Shown here piece by piece: positions 1 through 12,900 of a DNA stretch of 64,000 bases (position 1 is its first letter; each line of letters starts with the position of its first letter). The notes below the pieces were generated by a model. That model was not told where the DNA came from. It searched no databases and saw nothing but the letters and a program-made list of their open reading frames with translations. Source of the stretch: Sialis fuliginosa (lineage: Eukaryota > Arthropoda > Insecta > Megaloptera > Sialidae); NCBI GenBank assembly GCA_961205875.1, contig OY540820.1, positions 14,322,001 through 14,386,000 of the forward strand, read 5' to 3'. A program made the position numbers and the translations under genes.

Positions 1-421
1 TTCACGATAACTACTGTAAAAATGCACCGATCTGAATTATTTTTGGGGAAAATATTTGTCTCAGTGAGTACTCCAGACCTATTGATTTTGGTGCTAATCG
101 GATAAGGGGTTTTGGAAATATTCGAAATTTTGTAACTTTTTTCGTCAAAAAAATGAATATTGCGAGTATTATCTCACTAATTTTAATAAGATTTGGTACA
201 TTTGCAGTTCAATTGAATCTAAAGGACATTTATTATTTGTACGTGCCTAAACAGCCATTAAAGGGATGAAAAACACACTTAAAATTTGAATTTTAAATAC
301 TAATATGTCATTAATTCATGTTGCCTTGGAAACAAATGCAACTAAATTCAAATTGTCAAATTAGTTTTTCTACGAATGTGAATTATGTTTTTGACATTAG
401 AAAACTAATATTTATATACAA
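1..421. other. AT-rich stretch upstream of the RING gene
   Basis: No open frame, RNA gene or clear repeat is visible. It probably holds the promoter and 5' UTR of the RING-finger gene, but I see no convincing TATA or initiator. The coding start is placed at 422. Confidence 0.4.
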
Positions 422-3400
422 ATGGCAAAAAGAGCTGTAACCGTTGTAAGTATATATGTTTTTTTAATGTATTACGATATGTATATTCATAGTAGTAGGT
501 TATATAAATAAAATATTTAAAAAAATGTATATTTAAAAATTATTTAAAAAGATAGATAGAACATGGAAGTCATGTATGGTTCTCCATACCGATATTTTAA
601 TTGAAACTGCTAATCGTGCATTCCGTTCCAGTGTGTGATATGTATAAACGCGAAAGCGACAATGCAGACAGCTCCGTGCGGTCACAAGGTTGTGTGTCGG
701 AAGTGTTTCGTGAAGACTATCCAGATGGCGGTGAGTCAGAGATTACTTCCGTTGCGCTGCGTCGTTTGTCGCGCGAAGATTCTGCGACTCAAACAGGAGC
801 CACAATCACTCACACCGGATCTCTCCTCGCCAGAAAGTTTGTATTGTTCTATCCGTTTATAAATTATAATATGATTTCATTTTGGTACCAACGCCATTTG
901 TTATTTTAACCGTTTAAAATTTAAAATTATTTATTTTTTACACAACAGTGTATTGTTTCATACAGGGCTTCGAACCGTTATTTTTTTCGTTCCGGTTTTC
1001 GGTTCAGCTCCGAGTGATTAATTAAAAAAAAAATTATTTGTATTAAAATTTTTTAAATTAATTAATTAATTTAGAACATTTTATGGTACTTGTATGATAG
1101 TCCGAACGACAATTGAAGTGGGAAATAAGATCATGTTAACGCGCGTATTTTAACATTTTTACATGAACCGTAAAAACCGATATTTTTATTTCGGTTTTCG
1201 TTCCGGCAAAAAATAACGGTTTTCCGGTTTTCGGTACAGTTCCGGTTCGAAGCCCTGGTTTCATTAATATTAAAGGAAGACATAAAAAATATCACAATGA
1301 TAATAAACCAAGGTTAGTAAATAGACAGGTTGCCTCAGTAGCTTTTGACCAATCAGTTTTGGCACCCCAGATGACGTATTTTCCCCTTATTGCGCTATAT
1401 TTGTTATGACTGGACTCATTATTCCCCCGTCCCCACATTCTGTCATCAATTCATACCTATCTAAGTATACTAAAACTCCAGAACGTTGGTAATTGCATTG
1501 TTGATGTATTCAGTCCAATACTCGAAAATAAGTATGATTTCAAACCCATTCGAATTAAAATAATCTTACAGCAACGCAAAATCTTAACAAAAGCGCTCTG
1601 TTACATTTATGCAATGCTGGTCACACAGAAAAATTTATATTAATATCAAATACATTAAGAAAATAACGTGTATGAAATTTCCACGCCATTTTGCAAACGC
1701 TGTTCCAAACTTTGTAGAATACTTTGTGGGATGACTCAAATTCTCAGGTGTACAGACCGATCGAAGGTGGCCAGACAGCTTTGAATTTCACACTGAACCT
1801 TTCTCACACCATTTCGTAACCGACAGTAATAAAGTGTTCTAGAAGATGCGTCTCGCGTGTGTTTATAGCAAACGTATATCCGGAACTCTCGCTTTGTAGC
1901 TATTATTGAGTTTATTAAAATAATAGACCAAAACTACACTAAACTCCAAAAAAATTTTCAATATTTTTAGGTATTTTTGAATGGCTGCATCTCCGCGAAA
2001 AATGGTCGTACAACAGTTTAAAAAAAAGAGTTTTAAAACTTAAACATTCTAGTTTTCGAATCATTTGTTGAAAATTTTAATATCCTTAAGGATAACGTCT
2101 TTTTTCTAGATGAAACGCCGAAAAAAAATTTCAAAAATGTATATCAATTTTGAGAGGTTCTACAGGACTTGAAAAATTTCTTTGGTCAAATCAAATAAAT
2201 GATATTTGTAAATTATACTTTTTTCTTTATTTTGCTTTTTTTCTATTGCTGTACGACCATTTTTGACCAAGTTATTTGCAATTAAATTCAACAACAAATA
2301 AGAAAATAATCACTCCAACAGCTCGACTGTCTATTTATATAAAACAATGCAATTTGAAAACCGTTCAGTGTTATTTGTATGTTTTACATTAAAATTGTAG
2401 AGTTAGTCCTTCCTTTGAATCTGTCATTGGATTGAATACGAATATAAACTTCTATTATTAGAGTAGGGTGTTGTGTGTCATTTTTGTTTACTAAACATAG
2501 ATAATTTTATTATTTATGAAAGTGTTTGTAATGAAAATAAAGTTAGCTAATTGTGTTAGTATTTCCAGGTTCCGACCCACAGGTTTCATCAAGTTCAGCT
2601 CCTGGAGGTTCCGGTTTCGCCGGAAAGGCGGGCCGGTCCGGAGTGTTTCCGGCATCTGTCAGTGCGTACAGTGTCACCAGCACGGGAACGAATGTATCGT
2701 CGGATGGATCGATGCCAAACAGTGATAGTTTGTATTCTGTAAGTGTTGTCTATAAAACTCATACATTGTAACTCGCTTTAAAAGATTAATTTTTTGTTGT
2801 TGGAGATTTATGACTTGCTCTTCATGATTGTATTTTATATTTATAAATATTTAAATTAAACTATTTTAACAAAACGTTCATGAAGGTATCGTTCATTATG
2901 ATATTCATTAATTTTTTTTAAAGATGAACCTAAAAATTCGGTTTCCAATACAACTAAATGTATTGACGAAAATTTATAATGAAAACAACTTCAAAGTTGT
3001 ATTATTTAATGCAATTTTTCTACCTGTACTCCCTCCTCCCTCTGCTTTATTTGTGTATTCAATATCTCTTATGAGGATTCTTTAAAGAAGAGTTGAGCTC
3101 AAGTCTTATTGTTAGTTTAAAAAAAATATTTACATTTAATTTAATATTTCTAAACATCAAATAGAAAAATGAAGACTGTTGGGCTAATATTTGCCGGTCT
3201 ATATTGTTGGTATAGTTGTAGTTGTTTTTAATTCTGTATGATCACATATTTAAATTTGACTAATTATTAAAAATATGTTTTCATATTTAGATTAAATTTT
3301 CAAACAAATGTTTTTGAAATTTTAAGATTTTCTGTTTTGAGATATGTACTTACTGATAACATAAATTATTAATTCAACAGGTAAGTAGCGGCACTAGCAG

Positions 3401-4375
3401 TATATCAGGAGCCAGTTCATTATCGGGGGGCGGTAAACATGGTATTGGAGCACGTTGCTGTGTAGGGGGGCATTGTTTCGGTGGAGCATACCCTCGACAA
3501 CCCACAGGGGCATTAAGGCGATCTCAAACACATTCCATGAAGGTATATCTCGATTAAGTCTAAATAAGTATAAATCAATAAATATATTTGTAATGTTTCA
3601 GTTAAGATTACAAGAATATCGACACGGTGAATCAGGACCTCCAGGGGGACGTTTACCGCCCATTCGAGAACTACCTCCTTGTCCACCACCAGGTCCACAA
3701 GCACCTTCCACTAGGATCCGGTAAAAATAATACAGGAATACAACATGTCATAAGTTTAAAATTGTCTTTCTTTTTTATAGCTGTGCCCAGAAAATAGTAA
3801 CCCAACTAGAAACTGGCCCACCTCCACTAATAGATAAAAGAGACAAAAAATCAGCGTTATCGAAATCTACCTCAAAGTCGACGGCAAAAACTAACCCTAA
3901 AACTACATCAAAAGCATCTATGAAATCTTCTACATCCGCATCGAAAATATCAGCTGTTTCATCGAAAACGTCAGCATCGACGACGACAAAGACATCATCT
4001 ACAACGGCGAAATCCACTACCACTGCTTCATCGTCTGCAACGCAATCGAAAACTTCCATAATTAAAAACTTAACAGAACTCACACCTTCAACTTCTACGA
4101 AAGAAGTTCCATACAAACCTTTACAACCGTCACCTTCAGCTTCTGGGGCGTTCAAGAAACGGCTTAACGATAAACTCGAGAAGAATGATAACAAGAAGAA
4201 CGAATTAGCTGAAAAGAAACGGGAAGAGAAAGAAAAGAAACGATTGGAAAAAGAAGCTAAACGCGAAGCGAAACGTGAAGAAGAACAAGCTAAAAGAGAG
4301 GCCAAAGAAGAAAAGAAAAAAGCGAAAAAAGAAGCCAAATTGGCTGCCGCTGCGGCGAAAGAGAAAAAAAATTAA
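422..4375 (+). CDS. RING-finger (C3HC4) protein with Lys/Glu-rich C-terminal tail, six exons
   Basis: Exons 422-445, 632-836, 2569-2738, 3381-3542, 3602-3720 and 3781-4375 join in phase to 424 codons plus stop. The RING lies at residues 9-54: C9, C12, C24, H26, C30, C33, C51, C54, spacing C-x2-C-x11-C-x-H-x3-C-x2-C-x17-C-x2-C, so eight zinc ligands of a C3HC4 RING. Such domains usually recruit E2 enzymes for ubiquitin transfer; E3 activity is inferred. The middle is Gly/Ser/Pro-rich, residues about 245-320 are Ser/Thr/Lys-rich, and the last 60 residues are a charged Lys/Glu/Arg run, probably a helix or coiled coil. The 24-nt first exon is the weakest part: it is chosen because its ATG-to-GTAAG segment joins exon 2 in frame directly before the first zinc ligand. 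Intron 2 holds a hAT miniature element. A possible poly(A) signal AATAAA is at 4791. I do not recognise the ortholog. Confidence 0.78.
963..1257. mobile_element. hAT-type miniature element in intron 2 of the RING gene
   Basis: It starts CAGGGCTTCGAACCG and ends with the reverse complement CGGTTCGAAGCCCTG. The flanks GTTTCATA (955-962) and GTTTCATT (1258-1265) are an 8-bp target duplication with one mismatch, which is the hAT signature. It is about 295 bp with no coding capacity. Confidence 0.85.
1960..2300. repeat. imperfect foldback repeat in intron 2 of the RING gene
   Basis: AAAAATGGTCGTACAACAG near 2000 is mirrored by CTGTACGACCATTTTT near 2245-2265, with related flanking sequence in each arm. 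It looks like an old palindromic miniature element. Boundaries are uncertain. Confidence 0.4.
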
Positions 4376-5431
4376 TTTGTCTATGATACTTATTGAAAGA
4401 TGCCAAAAACCAAAATGTAAATTCAAAATATGTAGATAAGAAGTAAGAATGTTGTTATTTATTTAAGATTTTGTTGCCAAATATATGAAAGAAGTAATAT
4501 CATAGTATGTTAGAAGAGCAAACTATACACAACTATTATAAAAGGAGCGTTCAATGAAGATGGTACAAAAGTGGTTTCAGAAGAAAAGTTATAAAAAGAA
4601 AGAATAATAATAATTGAAATATTTTTTTCGACAATAATTCTTTTTGTACTTTGAAATTATAATATATTTTTAATCTGCTTTATAAAAATATTTCCGTTTT
4701 TTTCTCTTATAAAAATCGTAATTAATAACATTAAAATAATATTCCTAGTTTTACATGCAGTGATACAGTCTTAGAGAAAATAATATCAACAATAAATGTT
4801 AACTTGTTAGTCAATTGTTGTAGATCCGCCCTGATATAAAATAATTATATATAGACCTCTTGTGTGCCATACATATTTTGTAGAATTACTACAGTCAAAT
4901 TCCAGGGATGGATTCAGAAATAACTACAACTTTATCAAGAAAAAATGTAGGATATTATTACAAAGTATATGATTTGGATATTTTGTTGTAACTTATAGAT
5001 ATAAACAAATGTTCATATTGTTTTATTTTCGAGTAAAAATACTTCAATAATATATTATAGATTTTTCTAATATATATAACTAAAAATTTATATGGGTATT
5101 TTAAATGTTTTATGTAAACAATTTCATATATTTTTAATTGTTTCAAAAATATTTTTAAAACATTAAAAGCGTTCTTCCGCGTTGCATCGTATTCATAAAA
5201 TGCTTTAAAGGGTCTTTAATGTGATGTCATTGTTTAAAGAACACAAAATTGGATGTATTTGGAACATCACGTGAATATCTTATGTCAATTTTGACAAATA
5301 ACATTTTCCTTTTAACAATCATTTAATTTCGGTGTTTTATATCAACTTGGCGAAAGTGCCCTTTCTATAAAAAGCTGCTAACTTTTCAAACATCCCTAGT
5401 ACCTAATTTAAATATTGTCCTTATATACAAT
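4376..5431. other. 3' UTR of the RING gene and AT-rich spacer
   Basis: It begins with the transcript tail of the RING gene, with an AATAAA at 4791-4796. No further coding or repeat structure stands out. Confidence 0.4.
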
Positions 5432-5885
5432 GCCGACCTTAGCAAGTCTGGTACCCTGGGCGAGATTTATTTTTCCACCCTCTCTCCCCCTAAAAAAATG
5501 TTAGAAAATTACCGAAAATGTCAATTTAAAATTGATAAATTAATAAGAATAGTTATTAATATCTCAGCTTGGCGCGATCCTATACAGACCCCAACTTTTT
5601 TATAAATATAGTTTCCATCATTAACTTTTCGAATGCCTTAAGACCGTCGAGACATCCTTCCCCTATTATTAACAAATTAAAATTGATAAATTAACAAACA
5701 AGTTGATTAGTTAATATCGACAAAAAATTTAAAGATTATAAAAAAAGTTTACTCAAAAAATTACAGCCTGTACACTGATTTGAACCAAAAAAGTCACTTA
5801 TGCCCCATTGTGCGTCTCCCTACCTGGCCTGGCGCCCTGGGCGGTATCCCTGGTTCGCCCTCCCCTCCCAAGGCAAGCGCTGCTT
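5432..5885. mobile_element. DNA-transposon remnant with internal tandem segment (family S, copy 1)
   Basis: It begins GCCGACCTTAGCAAGTCTGG and ends in a GC-rich stretch with GGCGCCCTGGGCGG. Its interior contains a segment (...GTTAATATCTCAGCTTGGCGCGATC...) homologous to the unit of the satellite at 40.6-41.25 kb. Related copies are at 11.52-11.84 kb and, as a fragment, at about 23.17-23.35 kb. Confidence 0.6.
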
Positions 5886-6044
5886 ACATATACATGTTTG
5901 AAGACGATCCGAAAAGCATTGATTGTAATTGAGTATGACATCTGCTGCAACGCGTAAACACGCTTTAATTATTTTATACTAAAATTCAGAAGAAAAAAGC
6001 TAGAACTAAAATATGCTAGTACAGGAAAGGAGAAATTTGTCATA

Positions 6045-6574
6045 GAGTACGTTTACACAGCGCTTTTATTCCGGTTTAACTATAACCGATGTAATAAAAC
6101 CGGGTGTACATCCGACATAACTAATCGGGTTTAGTTATGCTATTCCTCTTGGTCTACGGGAATAGCATAAGTAAACCGGAATAGAGCAGGAATAAAAATG
6201 CATGTAAACTGCATGGACATAGTTATACCTATTTAGCCAACCTCAAAAAATATAAGTATCTATGGAGTATAGGGATTTCATCGTAATGCACTTCGCATTA
6301 ACATTTGAAAAAGCGTCGTCAGTTAAAATATGGTTAAAACACCTGAGACGAAGAGATGGAAAACAAAAGAAACGTGATTCGTGGGAAATAAAAGAGACGA
6401 AATATTTTTGAGATTTCTTGTTGGTACACCATCGAACTTATAGCGTATTTCAAATCGGAATTATAATTCCAGCTGACGTCACTTATTCTCGTATGTGTAA
6501 ACAGCACCACTTGAAACGGTTTAACTACATCGGTTATAATAAAACCGGAATAACGGCGCTATGTAAACGTACTC
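6045..6574. mobile_element. miniature element with long terminal inverted repeats
   Basis: The ends GAGTACGTTTACACAGCGC and GGCGCTATGTAAACGTACTC are inverted repeats, followed inwards by repeated ATAACCG/CCGGTTTA motifs on both sides. It is about 530 bp with no coding capacity. The flanking duplication is short (ATA or TA) and ambiguous. Confidence 0.75.
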
Positions 6575-6620
6575 ATAGATTCTTAAGTTGATTGTTATAA
6601 AAATAATGAATTTTTACAAG

Positions 6621-6628
6621 AATATATA

Positions 6629-6703
<75 letters not shown>

Positions 6704-6708
6704 TTTAT
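6621..6708. repeat. (AT)n microsatellite
   Basis: An almost uninterrupted AT dinucleotide run, likely length-polymorphic. Confidence 0.95.
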
Positions 6709-7807
6709 AAATAGTTATGAACTTATTTACATATCTGTATAAATATAGACGTTATACATTTTTCTCACTTGTCTTTCAAATGTTAATATTCATCAATTTT
6801 AATACTCGAGTAGAATATTCCAGAATAAATTTTAAAATTATCAACAACACAATTTTAAAATAATATGCATTTGTATTATAAAATTATAACGTCTATTATA
6901 TTTGTTGACAATTATTTTTTACATTTTATCTGTAAAATATAGAAAACAAAATAATTTAATAAAATTAAATTTTTTAACATATTTTTACAAATAAAGTCGA
7001 CACTTAATATAATTTTATCATTCATTTATTCATATTAAATAAAAGGCCTAAATAAACTTATTGTATATAATTATTTTAAGCATATTTTATTAATTCATAT
7101 ATTGAATGTTTTAAATTACGTAAATCATAATTTTAAAATTTGAAATTGTCGACTTAAAATAATTCTTAAGAGTAGAAAACGATTTTTGCTTCCATTAATT
7201 TTTTTTAATTTCTTCTTGCCACTTGGCAATAAGTACCTATTGATATTATTATTAAATAATAATAAGAATAACGTTTATCTATTACAAAAAACAACATTGG
7301 CAATAATATTAATTTTATTAACTTCTATAGTAATAATTAATGTTTAGATATTGTACAGATAGTCTATAGTGACATGGCCTTTTAATACAGTTTGTTATTT
7401 TATAATGGTGTGTTGATATAAAATATGTTTTAATATTTGAGAACACGGAATTTATCAAAAACGGCTTCAGTATCAAGTTTTCATGAAAAGAACATTAGTA
7501 AGTGTGTATATAATTTATAAAGCTTTATTTATATACTTAATAGTTCTGACAACACATCAAAATTTAATAATAAATTGAAGTCTTCCGTTAAATTTTAAAT
7601 ATTATGAATAAAGTTCTTCCAATACATAAAAATGAACTTTTTATTAAACTTTTAACTGTATTATTTATAAAAATATAATTTAAAGCTACTATTCAACATT
7701 AAAATTTTAACAATAAATAATAACATATTTTATTTTTAATATTATTATCCAATGACTGTCGTGAATTTCTACATTATTTAGTTTTTAATGGTTAAATATA
7801 AAAATAT
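6709..7807. other. AT-rich spacer
   Basis: I see no gene, RNA or clear repeat here. Confidence 0.4.
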
Positions 7808-8346
7808 AAGGTAAAGGCACCAATTATGGACGCTCTAAGATCAAGTTTTTGGGTTTTTTGGATTAATGGGCTTGTTTTTTGTAATTATCATGAACTCATG
7901 TTACTAATAAAACAAGTAACTCTTTATTTAATCAATTTAATTACCAAAGTCTGCAAACATAGTTTGTTTTTTAAATTATAGCATTTTATTTCTTTCATGT
8001 TTTTTCTCCAGTAATGGCAAAGATAAAACTAGTAATGAGCACGCAGTGATGGACACTTGCTAATGATAACAAAATAATAAGAATTTGAAACAATGTAAAG
8101 CAGTTGCTATGATAATATAATAATTAATAAACAAATTATACTAATAACTAGTGTAAATGTCCACCATTTTGACACCTATTGGCCGATTGTCATCATATGA
8201 CGCTGTAAGACAGTTAAATGTATGTAGATTAATATTCAGAAATGGTAGTAATCAAATATCAACACATATTTCTAATTCAGTACATTTATGTAATTAAAAA
8301 TTTGCCATTACTGGGGTCCTTGCCAAGACTGGTGCCACTACCTTAT
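7808..8346. mobile_element. GGTACTGGCACCAGT-family miniature element, near full length
   Basis: It starts AAGGTAAAGGCACCAATTATGG and ends with the inverted form CAAGACTGGTGCCACTACCTTA. The interior (CTCCAGTAATGGCAAAG..., GAGCACGCAGTGATGGACAC..., GTGTCAAAATGGTGGACA on the other strand) recurs in at least ten other places in the window. It has no open frame and is non-autonomous. Confidence 0.85.
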
Positions 8347-9174
8347 TAGAGTCGACTTTTAATGTTGAATTCGTAACCACAAATATTAATCAGTGATTCC
8401 CAAAAAGCATATCAAAATAATTTCTGTCACATGGATATCTGTACTAATTTAGGCTCATCCTAGATGTCTCTTAAATTATAGTATTTTTGTGCAATTGAAA
8501 ATATACCTACATAATTGTTCAAAATACATTCAGTGTCAAATTAATTTTGTAACATCCTGTTTCAAATATTTAAATAAAAATTCAATTTTTATATCGATTA
8601 TGAAATTATGATTTCAAAGGGTAATTTAATATTTTGTATATATGTACATATATAATTTATAATAATAATTTGTAAAAATAATCAATTTTCAATATCACAA
8701 TTATACTGAATAATTTAAATACTATAAATACATACGTTACTGTAAAAAAATGTAGTGATAGCCTTCTTGTAAAATAAGCAGATGATATTTTGGTAGAAAT
8801 ATGTTATTGAAATAATGATATTATTACTATTAATACAATTGATAGTTGTTCCCGTTAAACAAAATGCTGAACAGTTATATTTCGGGGCAGTTTGAGAACA
8901 TGCTCTGGATCCCATATTTGTAGTCCATATAGAAGACTGGAATAAAATGTTTAAAAAATATATCATATAGTTTATTATCCTATATACAATATCACATTTA
9001 AACAGACGGATATCTGAAAGTTTTCGAAGGGGAGCACTAAGATTTTTATTTTATTTCTTATGTGAACTGTATTGAAGAAAATAAGTAAGTAACAAAAATA
9101 AAAAAATTAGTCAATATTGAAAAGTAAAGTTTAGAGACAAAGATAAAAAAGAAATCTGTCAAAAAAGCTTTGTT
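8347..9174. other. AT-rich spacer
   Basis: Nothing recognisable; the short open frames have no homology I can see. Confidence 0.35.
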
Positions 9175-9432
9175 TTTCTCCAGTAATGGTAAAAGTAAAA
9201 CCAGTAATGAGCACGCAGTAATGTAAAGCAGTTGCTATGATAATATAATAATTAATAAATAAATTTTACTAATAATTAGTTTAATTGTCCACCATTTTGA
9301 CACCTATAGGGCGATTGTCATCAAATTACGCTGTAAGACAGTTAAATATCAACAAATATTTCTAATTCAGTACATTTAATTTAAAAATAGTCATTACTGG
9401 GGTCATATCCAAGACTGGCGCCAGTACCTTAT
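9175..9432. mobile_element. GGTACTGGCACCAGT-family element, left end truncated
   Basis: It matches the right half of the 7808-8346 copy and ends CCAAGACTGGCGCCAGTACC. The left terminus is missing. Confidence 0.8.
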
Positions 9433-9585
9433 ATACTGTTAAATTAATGTATAACAAAATAATTACAATTGTATTAGAGATATTAATAACTCAAAATTCA
9501 ATAAATAAGATTCAAAATAACTAACCCCACTTCTGTTAGCTTAACACTGAATATTGATTCAACTTATATTATTAACACTTATTAT

Positions 9586-9901
9586 CATGGGCGCCGGGAG
9601 GGGGGTGCAAGGAGGTGCACTTGCACCCCCCTGGCAAAAATAAAAAAATAAAAAATTAAGAAATAGAATTTTTAATTTAAAATTCAGGCTAGAATATAAT
9701 GGTGAGGACCTTTTTTTTGGTCGCGTCAAGTTCACTCTGTAATAAAAAAAAATAAAAACTGAAGACCTTTTTTTTTTAGTCATGCTAAATGGAGTACAAG
9801 TTTATTTTAACAAAATTATTATTTTAATTTTTTTTATTATTTTATATATAATTTTATATATCTAGATGCACCCCCCTGGAAGAAATTCTGCCGGCGCCCA
9901 T
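9586..9901. mobile_element. ATGGGCGCCGG-terminated miniature element, copy 1
   Basis: Termini ATGGGCGCCGG and CCGGCGCCCAT are inverted; the subterminal GTGCAAGGAGGTGCACTTGC stretch is itself palindromic. A second copy lies at 41253-41601. The target duplication is not clear. Confidence 0.75.
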
Positions 9902-10007
9902 TATTATTATTAACACTTACTTCTCATTTTAAATCTAATCCACATAACTCAATTTTATCTACGTTTGTTTCAGTCTTTTTTAACATATGAACAGTTCCAA
10001 TATTTAA

Positions 10008-12000
10008 TTAAGGTCTACAAACAGCGTACCGCTGTAACCAAACTCGTCCTTCATATGTTAAATAAAGTGGATTTCTACAGTTATAACCTCCATTAAAATG
10101 CATCATTATATAATCATCACAATTTGTTACTCCATCTCCATTACAATCCTGAAAATATTAAATTAATTATTTATAATTCTTTCAGTATATATATATTTTT
10201 TTAATTTATTTATTGGCATTTTTGTCAATACAGCCAGTAAGTTCTATTTATCTAATAAATTCTACCCCACACCTGACTGGGATTACTTGAAGGAAAGGGA
10301 GTTTCCTTGGGGCGATCAAGACTGGCGACATTCATGAGGCCCGGGGATAATGTTTAATTTTAGGCTCTGAAATAATTGATGATTAGTTATTTACTCATTA
10401 TCAAAAGGTGACATCTTTCAGTTAACCTTTAATATTACAATTTTTGCTGGCTTATTCTTACTGGCTGTTACATGTTCTTTCAGTATATATATATTTAATT
10501 AGTAGACATAGATAGATTTATTAGTTTACTTACTTGGCCAAATTTAACGAAATAACTCTTAATAATCGACATTGAGCAATGATAAGAGAGGGCGCAGTCA
10601 GGAAATGCTAAAAATATAGAAACATTACATTTTAAAATATATTTTTCATTACATAAAACATAAGTACAGAGGCGTAGCTAGGGGTTGGCAAAAGTAATCC
10701 CACTAGGGGTGCAGAACTCTGTTACAGGGAGCATCAGTTATAGATATTAAATATTGTTACTTAGGTAAAAACGGTCACTCATGAAAATGATTTTTGTGGA
10801 AAAATTATATTATTATTATTATTAAAAATAAAGGGTTCAATTTAAGACTGATCGTTTAATGCCTGGCAATGTATAAAGAATTTATTCTAGATAAGATGAA
10901 ACGCAGGATATTAAATTTTAATAACAGTTGTATGGTATTTATTACTGATTAACCGCTTACAATTAGTAGAAATCAGCGGTCTAAAAGCAATGGTGATTAG
11001 TGTCCACCATGAAAAGTAAAACAACTTTATATTGTTATATACTCTAAAACACAAACCAAATTCATAAGGACTTGATATCTTGTAGAGGGCGTTTGGTTAG
11101 GTTATTTATAATGCCAGGTTTAAGGAAACTTGACTTAAATATTAAGAAATAAATATATGTACATAATATAATCTACCTTCATCTCTATCAGGATCATCTT
11201 CAGGCAATACAACCCTACCTGCGTCAATCCAAAAGGCTCTACTTATCTGTAAAGGCCCACAGAATCCGTCAGAGCATGCTAAAGTGAGATTACATTTTGT
11301 CACAGTCCAGCAGAGACATCTTTGGCAATCCTCAGAAAATCCAGGCAATTGCAAGGATCTGATACCGTTTGTTGTAGCAGAATTGAAAATTTCTAGAAAA
11401 GAAGAACTAAATAAATATATGTAGGTATATAGTTACTAATATACATAACTTTTATTTCTGTATTTAAAATTTTATTATTATGAAGTGCTGGATTTATATT
11501 TTTGCCGCTTATATACAGGCAGAGCCGGCCTTAGCAAGTCTGGCGCCCTGGGCGAGATTTATTTTTTCGCCCTCTTCCCCCCACCCTCTAAAAAAATGTT
11601 CAAAAATCACCAAAATTGATAAATTAACAAATAAGTTGAATAGTTAATATCTCACATTGGTGCGATATTACAGACTCCAACTTTTTTTTAAATGTAGCTT
11701 ACATCATTAACTTTAAGACTATCAAATGCCCTAGGACCGTCGAGAACCCCTTTGCCTATTATTAACAATATAAACTTGATAAATTACAAATAAGGTTGAA
11801 TAGTTAATATCTCAGTATATCATCTCACAAATTTTTTTAATATCAATTTTCAAACTTTTTATTTCAATTACGGAACATGTTCGTATAAAATATTCAAACT
11901 TTATACATACAATAAATTAATACTTACGATATTTGGATCGTACTATCAAAGCTGTAGTCAACACCAAAAAATTAATAATCACTATAAAAACTTTGCACAT
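10008..12000 (-). CDS. i-type lysozyme / destabilase-domain protein (gene A), four exons
   Basis: Minus-strand exons 12000-11928, 11392-11177, 10607-10534 and 10148-10008 join in phase to 167 residues plus stop. Residues 1 to about 20 are a signal peptide, so the protein is secreted. The destabilase core begins with CQRCLC and runs through CGPLQISRAFWIDAG; the next exon carries DCALSYHC; the last carries DCNGDGVTNCDDY, an EF-hand/dockerin-like Ca loop (D-x-N-x-D-G), and ends in CRP. Twelve Cys in the mature part match the four genes of this cluster. i-type lysozymes cleave peptidoglycan and some also split isopeptide bonds, but the position of the catalytic Glu in active family members is Val here (CLCWTVTKC), so muramidase activity is doubtful. 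It is next to gene B, with the same four-exon layout. Intron 3 contains a truncated LINE. Confidence 0.92.
10199..10474 (-). mobile_element. 5'-truncated LINE 3' end in intron 3 of lysozyme A
   Basis: Read on the minus strand it ends ACTGGCTGTATTGACAAAAA then TGCCAATAAATAAATTAAA, i.e. a retrotransposon 3' end with an A-rich tail. It is flanked by an identical 22-bp direct repeat (10177-10198 and 10475-10496, TTCTTTCAGTATATAT...), as expected for target-primed reverse transcription. Confidence 0.75.
11520..11840. mobile_element. family S transposon remnant, copy 2, in intron 1 of lysozyme A
   Basis: It begins GCAGAGCCGGCCTTAGCAAG, like the 5432 copy, and contains one full and one partial copy of the roughly 160-bp internal unit that forms the satellite at 40.6 kb. 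Confidence 0.6.
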
Positions 12001-12205
12001 TTTTATTTGTTTGAAAACAATAAGTTCTATTTTTCTATTAATTCACAATAAATATACTGTCTTCTGTGAATGTATATCTACACTGAATACTTATATACAT
12101 ATCCCGTTCTTTACAGTCATAGGTTCCGGCTTCAAATCCTGCTCAAGAACAGTTGTTTGTGACGTATTTAAATTAGAGGTAGGGCACATGTGTGATAAAA
12201 TATAA

Positions 12206-12900
12206 CCGATTAACATCATAGGTAAAAACTTAAATCATTAATAAATTATTGAAGTTAGATATCAGATTATAAGTATAGCTAATTTATTGATTATCGATAC
12301 AAATATTTCTTAATTAAGACAATCTATATTAGTATCATATTAAATGTTATAATTTAATTCATTCGAAAACAGTTAAGCTCAAAACCTCATATTCAAATTT
12401 CGTTTGCTAATTTTATATTTAATTAAATTTTGATATCTTTTTAATTAGTATTGCAAAAAATTAACAAAAATTTGCTTTATAAATAATATATTAATTAATT
12501 AATAATTAATACATTATTAAATGTATGTAATATTAACAGATAAACACTTTTTCACATTATTAAAATCTAAACTAATTACCAATAGTTTTTTATACAAATT
12601 ATCCCAATAATTTCATAATTATATTGATTAAAATACATTTACACCAAGTTCAACAAATAGACTAATTTAAAATACTGCACCAAATTGTGTCCCATCTTAT
12701 TTCCACTTGTAACCGGTTTATTTGCTCGTCTTTCATTAATTTTTTTCGCAGTGATATCACGAAATCCGATAAAAAACTAATAACTTGAACATCAATTAAA
12801 ACTGGGACGCAAATTACATATTTAGCATATTACAAAATGACAAGATATATTATTCTAATACTGTATGTGTAAATCTTCATACATACATAGTATTATACGT
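12206..12900. other. AT-rich spacer between lysozymes A and B
   Basis: Upstream of gene A on its strand. A TATATAAG lies on the minus strand near 12100 and may serve gene A. Nothing else is recognised. Confidence 0.3.

Noticed and set aside
3775-4426. Long antisense open frames opposite the RING gene's last exon
   Set aside because: They are mirror readings of the Ser/Lys/Glu-rich coding exon; the sense frame continues a well-phased six-exon gene.
9559-9783. 74-residue minus-strand open frame, with a related one at 41232-41414
   Set aside because: Both fall in copies of the ATGGGCGCCGG-ended miniature element, on opposite strands, so neither is conserved as a protein.
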